64,000 bases of DNA from Symbiodinium natans (GCA_905221605.1 CAJNDS010002523.1:924001-988000), one strand, 5' to 3'; shown: positions 52,393-63,810, numbered from the stretch's first letter. Program-made: numbers and translations. The notes: generated by a model not told the origin, from the letters alone.

Positions 52393-53076
52393 CCGCATGT
52401 ATCTTCATAGACATCTTTGTCTATCTTGGGCACTTCGGCCCCGAATGCTACAAGCCCCGAACAACCAGAATCCCTGTACAGCCCAAACCCGGCGACGCCT
52501 ACCTCACAATCTTCGCTTAGCGGCGGCAACCATCAAGGTCCGTCTGGGTCCTGCATAGGATTTGAACCAAAAAACCCTAGCCCCTAACCCCTAAACTCGA
52601 CACCCTGACAAAACCCGAAGGTTTTGCTCTGGGTTAACCCTAAACCCTAAACCGTAAACCCTATGAACAGGATAAGAATCAAGAGGCAGTTTGAACAGGA
52701 ACCCTAAACACTGAACCCTAACCCTAATGGAGCCCCCACCCCCCTCCCATGTGTGGTTCAGGGATAATGCAAGGCAACTTGAGTTCAGGATTGGGGTTTA
52801 GGGTTTAGGGTTTAGGGTTTAGGGTTTCGGGTTTCGGGTTTCGGGTTTCGGGTTTAGGGAGTTCAGGGTTGGGGTGTAGGATTTAGGGTTTAGGATTTGG
52901 GATGTAGGGCTGACAAATCGGGGTTGAGGTTATAGGGTGTTTGCCAGGAATTGTTGAGGAAGTTTAGTGTTCTGGGCAGGCTCTTGCTTTGTGTTCGGTG
53001 CTCGTGCTTGGGGAGGGGGGGGGGGGGCAGGTTTTAGCTTAGGGCTTAGGTTTTTAGGGTTTGGGGGGGTCGGGGA

Positions 53077-53317
53077 TAGGGTTTAGGGTTTTAGGGTTTT
53101 AGGGTTTTTAGGGTTTTAGGGTTTTAGGGTTTTAGGGTTTTAGGGTTTTAGGGTTTTAGGGTTTTAGGGTTTTAGGGTTTTAGGGTTTTAGGGTTTTAGG
53201 GTTTTAGGGTTTTAGGGTTTTAGGGTTTTAGGGTTTTAGGGTTTTAGGGTTTTAGGGTTTTAGGGTTTTAGGGTTTTAGGGTTTTAGGGTTTTAGGGTTT
53301 TAGGGTTTTAGGGTTTT
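53077..53317 (+). repeat. octamer array TTTTAGGG, about 30 units
   Basis: Highly uniform 8-mer, one T longer than the usual word. It is the most regular array in the window. Confidence 0.95.
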
Positions 53318-53595
53318 TGGGTTTTTAGGGTTCTGCAGCGGATGCTGCAAGGTTTAGGGCTAAGGAGTTCACGGCCAGCCAGCCACGGCGGCTTTATTTC
53401 TGGGCCTCTACCAAGGGTTTTGGGCTTGATTTAGGGGTTCCTCAAGTACGGCGGGGGTGTTGGAAGTTCGCTAAGGACCCCGAAGCCGTGTTTTTGGGGT
53501 CATTCGATGATAACATAAACCCAAGCCCTGCAGGAACCAACACAAGCTAAGAAACTCTGGGGTCTTAGGGTAGGGCCACTATATTTTCTATACTT

Positions 53596-53848
53596 CCCTT
53601 AGAACCTTAACAAAAACAATATGTTTCAGTTCCTCTTGGGTTTTATATAAACAAAAAACAAGGGGGATATGGGTAGTTGTCAAAATTATGGTCCCTTCTT
53701 GGTCCCTATTTTGATACGGCACCGTACCCCAAAAGGGATCATAATTTTGACAGCCACCCCTTAGAACCTTAACAAGAATAATATTTTTCATATCCTCTTG
53801 GGTATTATATAAACAAAAGAAAAAATAATTCCCAAGGGGGATATGGTT
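53596..53848. repeat. two direct repeats of about 80 bp flanking a family-F element
   Basis: 53596-53673 and 53757-53848 share CCCTTAGAACCTTAACAA, CCTCTTGGG, TATATAAACAAAA and AGGGGGATATGG. Between them lies the TIR element 53678-53752. Confidence 0.8.
53678..53752. mobile_element. MITE-like family F, 75 bp
   Basis: TGTCAAAATTATGGTCCC at the left and GGGATCATAATTTTGACA at the right: 18-base inverted ends with one mismatch. Confidence 0.8.
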
Positions 53849-54077
53849 ATGGCTTCACGAACTTAGCGAGCATCCCGCTCGCCTGGTCTCCTCAGCTTCC
53901 TGCCGAGTCTGCAGCCAACCGACCTGGCACAGAGGCACTAGCGCTTTAGGGTTTAGGGCTTTTGGTTTCGGGTTTAGGGTTCAGGCTCTAGGGTTTAGGG
54001 TTTAGGGTTTAAGCTCGATTGAACCCCGAAACCCCAAAATGTCCCTATGAGCCAGACACCTTAAGCTCCTCAACCAT

Positions 54078-54199
54078 ACTTGGAGGTTCTATGGGTACTT
54101 TTGAGTCCAATTGTAAGTCTACTTACAACTTAAGAAGAGGACTTGGGAGCTGATTAGTACAGTTCTACTTGAGGTTCTGAGTGCCCCTAACCTCCAAGT
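54078..54199. mobile_element. MITE-like family I, 122 bp
   Basis: Inverted ends ACTTGGAGGTT / AACCTCCAAGT, 11 bases exact. Diverged relatives near 20160 and 54775. Confidence 0.7.
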
Positions 54200-54236
54200 A
54201 GATCAGTCACAGACCCTATAAATCCTGGAACCCTAC

Positions 54237-54296
54237 AAAACCGGCTCGGGACGTAGTATGTAGACCCTGAGAGTACGTGAAAGGCTTTTCGATGCG
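54237..54296 (-). CDS. coding-like exon
   Basis: Minus strand reads AHRKAFHVLSGSTYYVPSR and runs into a GTAGGG donor-like site. The acceptor is uncertain. Confidence 0.25.
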
Positions 54297-55064
54297 CTTG
54301 CCGGCGTGTTTAGGGTTTAGGGTTTAGGGTTTAGGGTGTAGGGTTTAGGGTGTAGCTTGCAGGGTTTCGGGTTTGGGACAGCTTGGTGGAAAGTTTTCAG
54401 GGCTCAGGGCGTGTAGGGCGTGTAGAGCATAAGGCATAGGCTCCTCAATTGACTGTGACGTTCGGGTCTGTCGTCCCCGGCCTTGCACCCGAAACCAGCC
54501 TCAACCTGACCCAAGTACACCAAGAAGGCTCGCAGCTCGCACAAGCGCAGTAAGTCGAGAAATAATACAAACTCACAAGTCCTTCTTCATGCCCCTCCGT
54601 CCTTCATTCTGCACCGGAGAGCCCTAAAGCCCTAAACTACGCCTTGAACCAACACCCCCCCGAAACACTCAACCCTGTAGGGTTTAGGGTTCAGGGTTTT
54701 AGGGTTGAGGGTTTAGGGTTAGGGCTTAGTAGACCCCAAAGTTTCGCGTGCGCCCCTAGATCTCTCCCCTTGGACTTTGCTTGGAGGTTCTGGGTACTTA
54801 TAACCGAATAAGTAGCGTAGCTATAACCGCCTTATACCTACTCCTCCAATGACCAGGCAATAGTAAAGTCTAAACTGTTTAAACCCTACAAGAGATGGAA
54901 ACCGAAACTAGTCAAAGTTCAAGCATCGGCTAAGTAAGTACGTGCTTTCAGTACCCTAATTAATGGGGTTCGAATTGGGTTATAAGTGCAGACATATTTG
55001 GGCGAATAACAACCATGGACCTCCAAGTAGGCCTTGTAGGGTCTCAACCCTAAAGCCTAAACCC

Positions 55065-55098
55065 TGGGGCGCACGACGGCCGCCTCATCAAACTCCTC
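55065..55098 (-). CDS. coding-like short exon
   Basis: Minus strand between CTTGCTGCAG| and CCCCA|GGGTTTAGG; reads EEFDEAAVVRP, TPR-like. Confidence 0.35.
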
Positions 55099-55189
55099 CT
55101 GCAGCAAGCTGGATCCAGAGCAAACAGAGTGCCGGCAGTAGACCTGAAGGACGGGCACTTGGAGTGATTCATGGATGGTGCTTCTACGA

Positions 55190-55475
55190 GCCCTAAACCC
55201 TAAACCCTAAACCCTAAACCCCTAAACCCTAAACCCTAAACCCTAAACCCCTAAACCCCTAAACCCTAAACCCTAAACCCTAAACCCCTTCAACCCTAGG
55301 TTCGAAGCTTACCTGGGGTACTGTAGACCCCTAGGCCCCTAAACCCTAAACCCTAAACCCTAAACCCTAAACCCTAAACCCTAAACCCTAAACCCTAAAC
55401 CCTAAACCCTAAACCCTAAACCCTAAACCCTAAACCCTAAACCCTAAACCCTAACCCTAAACCCTAAACCCTTGT
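55190..55475. repeat. CCCTAAA array, two blocks
   Basis: About 34 units interrupted by a 45-base unique piece near 55290-55335. It lies next to a TTTAGGG block at 55558-55610. Confidence 0.9.
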
Positions 55476-56059
55476 ACGGACCAGGGGCCTAGGAGTGCCC
55501 AAGAGGTAAGAGAAATGCATCCCAAGAGCTTAGGGGTTCGGGTTTGGGGTTTAGGGTTGAAGGTTTAGGGTTTAGGGTTTAGGGTTTAGGGTTTAGCGTT
55601 TAGGGTATACACTTGGGCCACTTGGGCCCTAAAGCTCGTGTGCGAACCTCTTTAAGGCTTAGGTAAATACTGTAAAGGTGCCTGGACCCTTATAACTAGT
55701 TCTGGGGTGGAATTCGGGTTTTGAGGTTTGGTTTTGGGGCTTTTGAGGCTTGGGGGGTCCAGGGTTTAAGGCTTAGGGCTTCGGGTTTTGAAGCGAGGGC
55801 TTCAAAGGTTGGGACCGCATGAACCCTGTGAACCCAAAATCCCCTAAACCCCTAAACCCTATCAACCCTCAGCCCCCCTAAACCCTAAACCCTAAACCCT
55901 AAACCCCAAACCCCAAACCCTAAACCCTAAGCTCCAACCCCAACCGTAGCCTCAGCCACACGGCGCACACCCGGAAGGCTGCAGCGATTGGGATCGCCAA
56001 GAGAGCAGATGCCCGAGAGCCTGGGCATTTTGTTGGCGGGGGAACTCGGGGGTTTAGGT

Positions 56060-56335
56060 TTTAGGGTGTATAGGGTTTATAGGACTTATCGGGTGTCATG
56101 GGGTATAGAGTGTATAGGGTGTAGAGGATTTATAGGATTTATAGGGTGTAATGGGGTATAGGGTGTATAGGGTGTATAGGGTGTATAGGGTGTGCAGGGT
56201 GTATAGGGTGTATAGGGTTTATAGGGTGTATAGGGTTATAGGGTTTTTTCGGGTTTATAAGGTTTACAGGGTGCATAGGGTGTGCAGGGTGTATAGGGTG
56301 CATAGGGTGTATAGGGTGTATAGGGTGTATAGGGT
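56060..56335 (+). repeat. nonamer array GTGTATAGG
   Basis: About twenty units with GTGCATAGG and TTTATAGGG variants. A short second block is at 56655-56700. The encoded Tyr-Arg-Val repeat is a by-product. Confidence 0.9.
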
Positions 56336-56441
56336 GGCGGCATGGACCCTTAGGAATAATGTGAGGTCCTGTGTTTGTTTCCCATCAAGCAGCAATCAAA
56401 GTATCTCAGAGTAGTCGTCGCCCCTTTTTGGCTCTGGACAG

Positions 56442-56569
56442 GACTCCGCCAAAAAGTTCTTTCGCCCCTTGGTGCAGCTGTGTCCACGTGAGCATCTCAA
56501 AGCCTTGACGGACCAAGAAGAGATGATTCTTCGAGACAACATGCATGCTGTCGCAAGGCCTGAACGGCC
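56442..56569 (+). CDS. coding-like exon on the + strand
   Basis: After CTCTGGACAG| the plus strand reads DSAKKFFRPLVQLCPREHLK, ALTDQEEMILRDN and MHAVARPERP in phase 0, then |GTGTAAGG. Good protein composition. It joins the next + exon in frame. Family not recognised. Confidence 0.45.
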
Positions 56570-56933
56570 GTGTAAGGTTTAGAGTTGAGTATTGCTTAGG
56601 GTATGGAGCCGGAGGCAGACTAATTACGGGGACAGGCTGACCAGCACCCTAGGTACATAGGGTGTATAGGGTGTATAGGGTGTATAAGGTTTATAGGTAG
56701 GGTTTGAGAGAGCCTGGGCATTTTCGGGAACGTGCGGGGTTTAGGTTCTGGGCTTCAGGGGTTTAGGGTTTAGGGTTTAGAGTTTCGGGCTTCGGGTTTA
56801 GGGTTTAGGGTTAGGGTTGAGGCTTTAGAGCATTGAGGGACTGAGGGGTTGGGACTACTAGGGTGCCAGGGTGTGGTAGGGGTTTTGTTGCTTGGATCTG
56901 CTCGGGTTTCATAGGCTCCAAGCCCTCTTACAG

Positions 56934-56961
56934 AGAGACTAAGGCCTCCAAGCGACCTCCT
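56934..56961 (+). CDS. coding-like short exon on the + strand
   Basis: Between CTCTTACAG| and CCTCCT|GTTTAGGG. Its first base completes the codon left by the exon ending at 56569; it then reads ETKASKRPP and ends in phase 0. The donor is the telomere word. Confidence 0.4.
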
Positions 56962-57426
56962 GTTTAGGGTTTAGGGTTTAGGGTTTAGGGTTTAGGGTTT
57001 AGGGACGGGTACCTCCTAGGCAGGGCTCTGGGATTTCAATTAGGGCACCTAATCTATATATGTATCTATTTTTTATCTATCTATTTATTTATCTATTAAT
57101 TTAGTTCTGTATTTCTATATTTTTGTCTGTTTACATGTATCGAATAATATTTGCATCTAAAACCTTAACTCACGCGTGTGCAAAACACCAGGCCGACAAT
57201 TTCGCGGCCAAAAGCCCAACAAATTCGTGGGCGAGTCCAAAGACAATTGCTTGACTAGTGACAGCCAGAACATGAGATGCTGAACCCTAGAACCCTAGAC
57301 CAGCCCGTAAACACCAAAATCCTAAACCCCTGAACCCTAAACCCTAGCCCTAAACCCTAAACCCTAAACTCCAAACCCTAAACCCTCAACCCCTACGTCG
57401 CAAACGACTCCTAACCACTCACCGAC

Positions 57427-57467
57427 CTTGCAGCCACGAAGCGTCGAGTCGCAAGCGCTCAGAGTCC
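57427..57467 (-). CDS. coding-like short exon
   Basis: Minus strand between AGGACGCAG| and TGCAAG|GTCGGTGAG (a second donor GGTCG|GTGAG is possible); reads DSERLRLDASWLQ. Confidence 0.35.
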
Positions 57468-57721
57468 CTGCGTCCTGCGCTGCACCTAGCGGCCGAACAT
57501 GGTAGGGTTTAGGGTTTAGGGTTGAGGGTTGAGGGTTGAGGGTCTAGGGTGTAGGGTTGAGGGTTGAGGGTTTAGGGTTTGGGGTTTAGGGTTTTGGGTT
57601 TAGGGCCCCCAAAAAGTCCGGGGGGGGGGAGGGGGCTCTAGCGGGTGTAGGGTTATAGCGGGTTCAGGTGCTTAGGGTTGAGGGAGGTTGAGGGTTTGGT
57701 GGTCAAAGGCTACGCAAAACT

Positions 57722-57972
57722 CTAAGGCTGCTGGTATTCTCTTGCAGACTCTTGCAAGTAGCTTACGTACGATTTGAAGCTCTTCTCCGTCAAGGCGTCC
57801 AAGAACGTGACGGGGGCGGTCACAAGGCCTTTGTTCAGAAGGTGCTGCACGAAAGTGCGGTAACCTTGAATGTGTTTACTCACTGTCCTTTCGGACAGAA
57901 TGCTGGTATGTCGACCCCCGCCCACGTAGGACTTGGTAGTCCACGTGCGGTACAGCTCGCCTTTCCTGCAGG
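57722..57972 (-). CDS. possible tyrosine-recombinase core-binding domain fragment
   Basis: Minus strand after TGCAG|, reads KGELYRTWTTKSYVGGGRHT, SILSERTVSKHIQGYRTFVQ, HLLNKGLVTAPVTFLDALTE and KSFKSYVSYLQ before a stop. The T-x-x-x-I-x-G-Y-R-x-F-x-x-x-L pattern followed by an F-x-x-Y-V-x-x-L helix resembles the N-terminal SAM-like domain of tyrosine recombinases. No catalytic domain is visible nearby, so it is a fragment or an exon. The + strand is also open. Confidence 0.35.
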
Positions 57973-58494
57973 CTTGAGAGCTCGCAGACTTTCTTGTGCT
58001 TCAACTGATTTTTCGGGGCTTACCCCTAGATTCTCAGCCGTTCCCGTTCGGGGCTTAGGGTTCAGGGTTTAGGATTTAGCTTGTTTTTAGGGCTGAGGGA
58101 TTTTTGGGCTTAGGGCTTCTTAGGGTTTAGGGCTTTTGTGGCACTTTCAGGGCTTAAGGTTTAGGGTTGTTTAGGGTTGGGTTGTGCGTTTTAGGGTTTA
58201 GGGCTTACGGTTTAGGGCTTTTAGGGGTTTTCAGGGTTTTAAGGTATTTTTAAGGTTTAGGGTTTAGCGTATTGAGGGTTTTTAAAGTGTTCTTCTGTTG
58301 GGGTTTAGGGTTTTAGGGTTTCTTCGGATTTAGGGTTTTTAGGGTTTGTCAGGGCTTGGGGTTTAGGGTTTAGGTTTCTTTAGGGTTGGGCTTTGCGTTT
58401 TAGGCTTTAGGGTTTTGAGGGTTTTTTGGGGTTAAAAAGAATTGCCCAAAAAACACGTGCTAAGTGACCCAGAAAAGCATCTGCTAAGCGACCG

Positions 58495-58590
58495 CAGAAA
58501 ACTTGGCTACGCGACCCCTTTCCCAGACAGCATCGAGCAGCGCTCGCGTTGCACGCTTGGTGGAGGCGTTGCCAAGTGGCACAAGGAGGC
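58495..58590 (+). CDS. possible coding segment
   Basis: After AGCGACCGCAG| all three plus frames and one minus frame are open; one plus frame reads KTWLRDPFPRQHRAALALHA. Orientation cannot be settled. Two tandem TGCTAAGYGACC words precede it. Confidence 0.2.
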
Positions 58591-59141
58591 ACAAAAAAAC
58601 TTAAAACCCTACTAAACCCTAAACCCTAAACCCTAAATCCTAAACCCTAATTCCTAAACCCTAAAACCTAAACCCGGAGGGACTCGCCCCCCAGATTCCA
58701 AAACTCTGTATGGGTTTAGGGTTTGGAGTTTAGGGTCTAGGGTTTAGGGTCTTAGGGTTTAGGGTCTAGGTTTAGGGTCTAGGGCTTAGGGTTCTTCAGA
58801 GTTTTGTGTGCTGTCAGGCTTTAGGAGGGTTTTGGGTTTAGGGTTCAGGGTTTAGGGTTCGGGGATTAGGGTCTTGGGTACATGGTCTGGGTGTATAGGA
58901 GGATCCTTTCTGTCTTTAAATTCTAAAACCTAAGCCCTAAACCTTAGGGCTTGGGATGTAGGGTTTAGGGTTTGAGGTTTGTAGGGTTTAGGGATTAGGG
59001 TTCGAAAAGCCTGCCGAGGAGCACAACTTTCATGGGTGCTCGCGATCAAAGTTGTGCTAAGCCCTAAACCCTAAACCCTGAACCCTAAACCCTAAACCCT
59101 AAACCCTCAACCATGGAGGTTGTAAGCGTACTTGGGGTCAC

Positions 59142-59229
59142 CTAGACCCAGGAGTAACCTAGGAACGACAAGATTATAAGGCAACCCCAACCCTAAAAAA
59201 GGGAAATAAGGGCCTACTCCGGGTCCTAG
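59142..59229. mobile_element. MITE-like family A, 88 bp copy
   Basis: CTAGACCCAGGAGTAACC at the left and GGCCTACTCCGGGTCCTAG at the right, inverted ends with a few mismatches. Confidence 0.75.
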
Positions 59230-60016
59230 CTTATAACTCATAACCCTCCTAAACCCTAAGCCCTAAACCCAACATCTTAGTCCTACTACATGCCCCCTGA
59301 ACCTTCAAACAGGGAAGTTTCTGTCATGGACAAACGACAGGAAAACCATCCGAACCCCGAACCCGCTAAGCCCTAACCCTAAACCCTAAACCCCAAAGAA
59401 CTACAGGGAAACCCTAACTACAGGGAAACCCAGACCCGAGACATACCCAAAACCCTACACCGCATGCAGAGGTCTAGCGCCTGCAATCTGCACAAGGCCA
59501 GCAGTACCAGGCTCCTGGCTAGACCTCCACTTGAAGGCTCATGGGTAGCTCGAACGGAGGGTGTAGGGTTTAGGGTTTGGGGTTTGGGGTTTAGGGTTTA
59601 GGGTTTAGGGTTTAGGGTTTAGGGTGCCCAGAACTTCCAAAGCCACATAGATGAGGAATAATCCATATAAGCTATAGATTGAGGATTCTGGGGCTTTTAA
59701 AGGGTTGGTAATGGACATTTAGGGTGTAGGGTTTAGAGTTTAGCGTTATAAGCAAGCCAAATAAGGAAATAACTTGTTTAAACTACATGTGCCTCAGAAC
59801 CCCAGCTATTTCGACTCCCACGAACCACCCTGATCCCTAAATTTCAATACACCTACCCAGAACTTCCAAAACCCGGAGGGAAGAGCCCGCAAATCCAGAT
59901 AGGATCCTGAATGTCCTAGTAACCCTAATTACACCCTAAACCCATGTAAATGAGGAGTGTTAGGAAGGTCAGGGTATCACAAGCCATGTCGCCGCTAGCC
60001 GTGAACTTACTTCTAT

Positions 60017-60114
60017 TTGCTTAAGAACCCCAAAAGAATAACAACAAAAACAAATAGTCCCTATATTACCTTTAACAAGGAAGAATATTGTTTTTTTGGG
60101 GGGTTCTTAAGCAA
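60017..60114. mobile_element. MITE-like family G, intact copy
   Basis: TTGCTTAAGAACCCC at the left and GGGGTTCTTAAGCAA at the right, 15-base exact inverted ends; 98 bp. Diverged relatives near 25520 and 47260. Confidence 0.8.
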
Positions 60115-60450
60115 CTAGTAGCTTGGGGTTTAAGGTTTAGGGCCATGTGATATTTTTAATAGCTTTTAATTGATTAGCTGATTTCATAATACATAATAGT
60201 TGCCTTACAAATGATTGTTCATCATATACTTGACATAACCTTTTTTATATAATTTGAATTATTTCAAGGAATATGCCTGAAGTTTTTTTCGGAAGCTCTG
60301 GAGTGCCATGGGAATCGAAGGGCTGAGTCGGAAAGGGCGCCATACTTTACCAGAGCTTCTTAAGGTTTGTTTTAGGGTTTTGGGTTCATAGGGTTGGTAG
60401 GGATTAGTGTTTTGAGGGTTCAGAATTCTTGAAGAAGTTGCTCTGAGCAG

Positions 60451-60536
60451 GGACTTCTCAAAAGCCTTTGAGCCTTTTCCAAGTTTTGCCCGTCCCTTTG
60501 CCGCGGTCCGTGCTAAGGAGGCTTTGGAACTTCCAT
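60451..60536 (+). CDS. coding-like exon on the + strand
   Basis: After CTCTGAGCAG| reads DFSKAFEPFPSFARPFAAVR then AKEALELP and ends CCAT|GTAGGG. Protein-like composition. Family not recognised. Confidence 0.4.
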
Positions 60537-61203
60537 GTAGGGTATGGATGGAGGGTGTAAAGCCTAAACTCTAAACACCCTATACACCCTAAAAACCCTA
60601 TAAACCTAAAACCCTAAAACAGCTCAATATATATAAGCGACCCTTCTAAACCCTAAAACGACTCTACACCTCAACTACAGCATGGCGTCCATGTTCAGTC
60701 TGTTCAGAGCAACTTATTCAAAGCTTCAAAACCCTCCAAACCCTAATCCCTACAAACCCATGAGCCAAAAACCCTAAAACACACTTGAAGAACCCCTATT
60801 AAAAACCGAAAAAGCCCTGACAACCCTAGACAACCGTTCAACCCCAAAAGCCCTATAAACCTTTAAACCCTAAACCCTAAAACCATAAAACCCTAAACGC
60901 TAAACCCTAAAGCCTAAACCCTAAACGCTAAACCCTAAACCCTAAACCCTAAACCATAAAACCCTAAACGCTAAACCCTAAACCCTAAACCCTAAACCCT
61001 AAAAGCCTAAACCTAAAACCCTAAAACCCTAAACCCTAAACCCTGAACCCTAAAACCCTAAACCCTAAACCCTAAACCCTAAACCCTAAAAGCCTAAACC
61101 TAAACCCCTAAAACCCTAAAAGCCTAAACCTAAAACCCTAAAACCCTAAACCCTGAACCCTGAACCCTGAAAACCCTAAACCCTGAATCCCTGTTGAACC
61201 CTA

Positions 61204-61308
61204 TACAGGGTGGGGCCCCCTTACTATACTAACTGTAGTTCAGGGACTTATAACCTAACTTAGGGTCCTTATAACCCAATTTAGGGCCCTTATAACTCCC
61301 TATAGACC
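61204..61308. mobile_element. MITE-like family H, one-ended copy
   Basis: Starts TACAGGGTGGGGCCCCCTTA and continues as the inverse of the copy at 38706; the far end is missing. Confidence 0.75.
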
Positions 61309-61349
61309 CTGCGCGGTGGCCTCGTCGAGCCATGTGTGGCCTGAGCTTT

Positions 61350-61726
61350 CAGGGATTGGGGTTTAGGGTTTGGGGTTTGGGGTTTAGGGTTTGGGGTTTA
61401 GGGTTTAGGGTTTAGGGTTTGGGGTTTGGGGTTTAGGGTTTAGGGTTTAGGGTTTAGGGTTTGGGGTTTGGGGTTTGGGGTTTGGGGTTTGGGGTTTAGG
61501 GTTTGGGGTTTAGGGTTTGGGGTTTGGGGTTTAGGGTTTGGGGTTTGGGGTTTGGGGTTTGGGGTTGAGGGTTTGGGGTTTAAGGTTTAGGGTTTGGGGT
61601 TTAAGGTTTGGGGTTTGGGGTTTGGGGTTTAGGGTTTGGGGTTTAGGGTTTAGGGTTTAGGGTTTGGGGTTTGGGGTTTGGGGTTTAGGGTTTGGGGTTT
61701 GGGGTTTAGGGTTTAGGGTTTGGGGC
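61350..61726 (+). repeat. mixed TTTAGGG / TTTGGGG array
   Basis: About 54 heptamers alternating between the two words, with TTTAAGG variants. No other block has this mix at this length. Confidence 0.9.
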
Positions 61727-62382
61727 TATTTTAGGGCTTAGGGAAAATAATGAGTTTTGGTCGCCTCCAAAGAATAAGGGTTCACAGGGGCCCTGAACCC
61801 TAAACCCTAGCCCTAGAGCCTGAAGCCTAAAGCCTAAACCTGAACCCTAAACCCTGCTCAAGGGCTTATAGGGACAGATGGCACTTTCGGGATATGGCTT
61901 CCAAGGCCAGAAGCCCGTAGCCAGAGTAGGGTTTGGCGTTTGGGGTTTAGGGTTTGGGGGATTTAGCGGGTTCAGGGGGTATGGGGTTTCGGGGTTTCGG
62001 GGTTTAGGGTTTAGGGTTATGGGTTTAGGGTTTAGGCCTTACCGCAAGTACCCAAAATCTGTACGAACCCCAAATGCCCTAGACGCCAAACCCTCTATAT
62101 GCCCTGCCGGACCCTAAAGCTTACACCCCAAACCTGATAAACTCTAAACCCCACACCCCAAACCCAAGCCCTAAAGCCCTTAAACTCTAAACCCTACACC
62201 CCGAACCCTAAACTCCAAGCCCCACACTCCCAAACCCTCAGCGAAACACTACGCCCAAAGCCCCAAGCCCCAAACCATAAACCCTAAACCCTAAACCCTA
62301 CAAACCTAAACCCTAAGCCCTAAGCCCTAAACCCTAATCCTAAACCCTAAACCCTACAAACCTAAGCCCTAAACCCTAAGCC

Positions 62383-62453
62383 CCAGAAGACCCAAGCCGG
62401 GGTGCCTTGTGCATGCGCTTCCAGGCAAGGCGCAGTGGCCCGAGTGCGTGGTC
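62383..62453 (-). CDS. coding-like exon
   Basis: Minus strand reads DHALGPLRLAWKRMHKAPRL after CCAAG|. CCCTAAA left, TTTGCAGGG/TTTAGGG right. Confidence 0.25.
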
Positions 62454-62702
62454 CTTGGGGCTTCAGGGTTTGCAGCGTTTGCAGGGTTTGCAGGGTTTCA
62501 GGGTTTGGGGTTTAGGGTTGAGGGTTTGAGGTTTAGGGTTTAGGGTTTAGGGTTTAGGGTTTAGGGTTTGGGGTTTCCGGTTTAGGGGTTTAGGGTTCTG
62601 CGGCTTTGGGGACTTTCGGGTCTCAGAGGTCAGGGAGTGTAAGGGGTTTTGGGGGTCAGGGATGCTGAGGGTTTGGGGTTCAGGGGGGCTTTTGGGGGTG
62701 TA

Positions 62703-62947
62703 GGGTTCGCCCTAAACTCTTGAACTCCTAGACTCATAAACTCCTAAAGCTCCTAAACTCCAAAAACCCTAAACTCCTAAACTCCTAAACTCCTAAACCT
62801 CCTAAAACTCCTGAACTACCAAACTCCTAAACTCCGAAACTCCTAAACTCCGAAACTCCTAAACTCCTAAACTCCGAAACTCCTAAACTCCGAAACTCCG
62901 AAACTCCTAAACTCCTAAACTCCAAAACTCCAAAACTCCAAAACTCC
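62703..62947. repeat. octamer array CTCCTAAA / CTCCGAAA
   Basis: About 25 units; copies recur at 63040-63090. An 8-mer relative of the telomere word with CTCC in place of CCC. Confidence 0.9.
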
Positions 62948-63290
62948 AACCCTAAACCCTAAGCCCTAAACCTTAAACCCTGAACAAACACGCCGAAACC
63001 CCTAAACTCAGGGCCCAGTGTTCTGGGGCTCTTGGAACTCCTGAACTCTTAAACTCCTAAACTCCTAAACTCCTAAACTCCTAAACTCCAACCCTAAACC
63101 CTAAACCCTAAACCCTAAACCCTAAGCCCTAAACCTTAAACCCTAAACCCCTAAACACGCCGAAACCCCTAAACTCCTAAGCCCTCAACCCTAAACCCTT
63201 TAAACACGCCTAAAATTGTAAACCCTCAACCCTAAACCGTAAACACGCCGAAACCCCTCAACTCAGGGCCCAGTGTTCTGGGACTCTTGG

Positions 63291-63360
63291 AGGCAAGGGA
63301 CGAGAAGATGCATGGCGCCGGAGAAGCCTCCTTTCGAGCTGGGCGGGGTCAGGCGCCTTT
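63291..63360 (-). CDS. coding-like exon
   Basis: Minus strand reads PDPAQLERRLLRRHASSRPL in an open frame. The right edge of the segment (CTCAGGGCCCAGTGTTCTGG) is duplicated near 63008. Confidence 0.25.
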
Positions 63361-63711
63361 AGAAGTGGGGTTTAGGGTTTAGGGCTTAGGGTTTAGGGTT
63401 TAGGGTTTAGGGTCTAGGGTTTAGGGTTTCGGGTTTAGGGTTAGCGCCTATAGGCGCCCCACCCTAAACCTCCGGGTCTTGGATTTGCTTAGGGTGTAGG
63501 GTCTGGCCTCAGCCTTCGCTTCTTTCCGGTCTCCCCAAACCCTAAACCCGCAATACTCCTTCGCTTCCTCAGGTTTCCTCCAAGCCCTAGACGCAAAAAC
63601 CCAAAACTCAAACCTACACCTGAAACCCTACACCCGAAACCCGAATCCCAAACCCGAAACGAGGAACCTAAACCCTAAACCCTAAAGCCTAGGGTTTCTT
63701 TTTGGGGGGTT

Positions 63712-63762
63712 CGGAAGTTCATGCCGAGGCGAATCTTTTCTAGCCCGGACACTTTAATGGCT
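63712..63762 (-). CDS. coding-like exon
   Basis: Minus strand after TTCTCTACCAG| reads AIKVSGLEKIRLGMNF. The 3' edge has no GT; a GA donor is possible. Confidence 0.35.
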
Positions 63763-63810
63763 CTGGTAGAGAAATGGAAACTCGGGATGAGGGTGTAGGG
63801 TTTAAGGCCA

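Noticed and set aside
56151-56414. ORF with Tyr-Arg-Val repeats
   Set aside because: It is the translation of the GTGTATAGG nonamer array and has no start context or family likeness.
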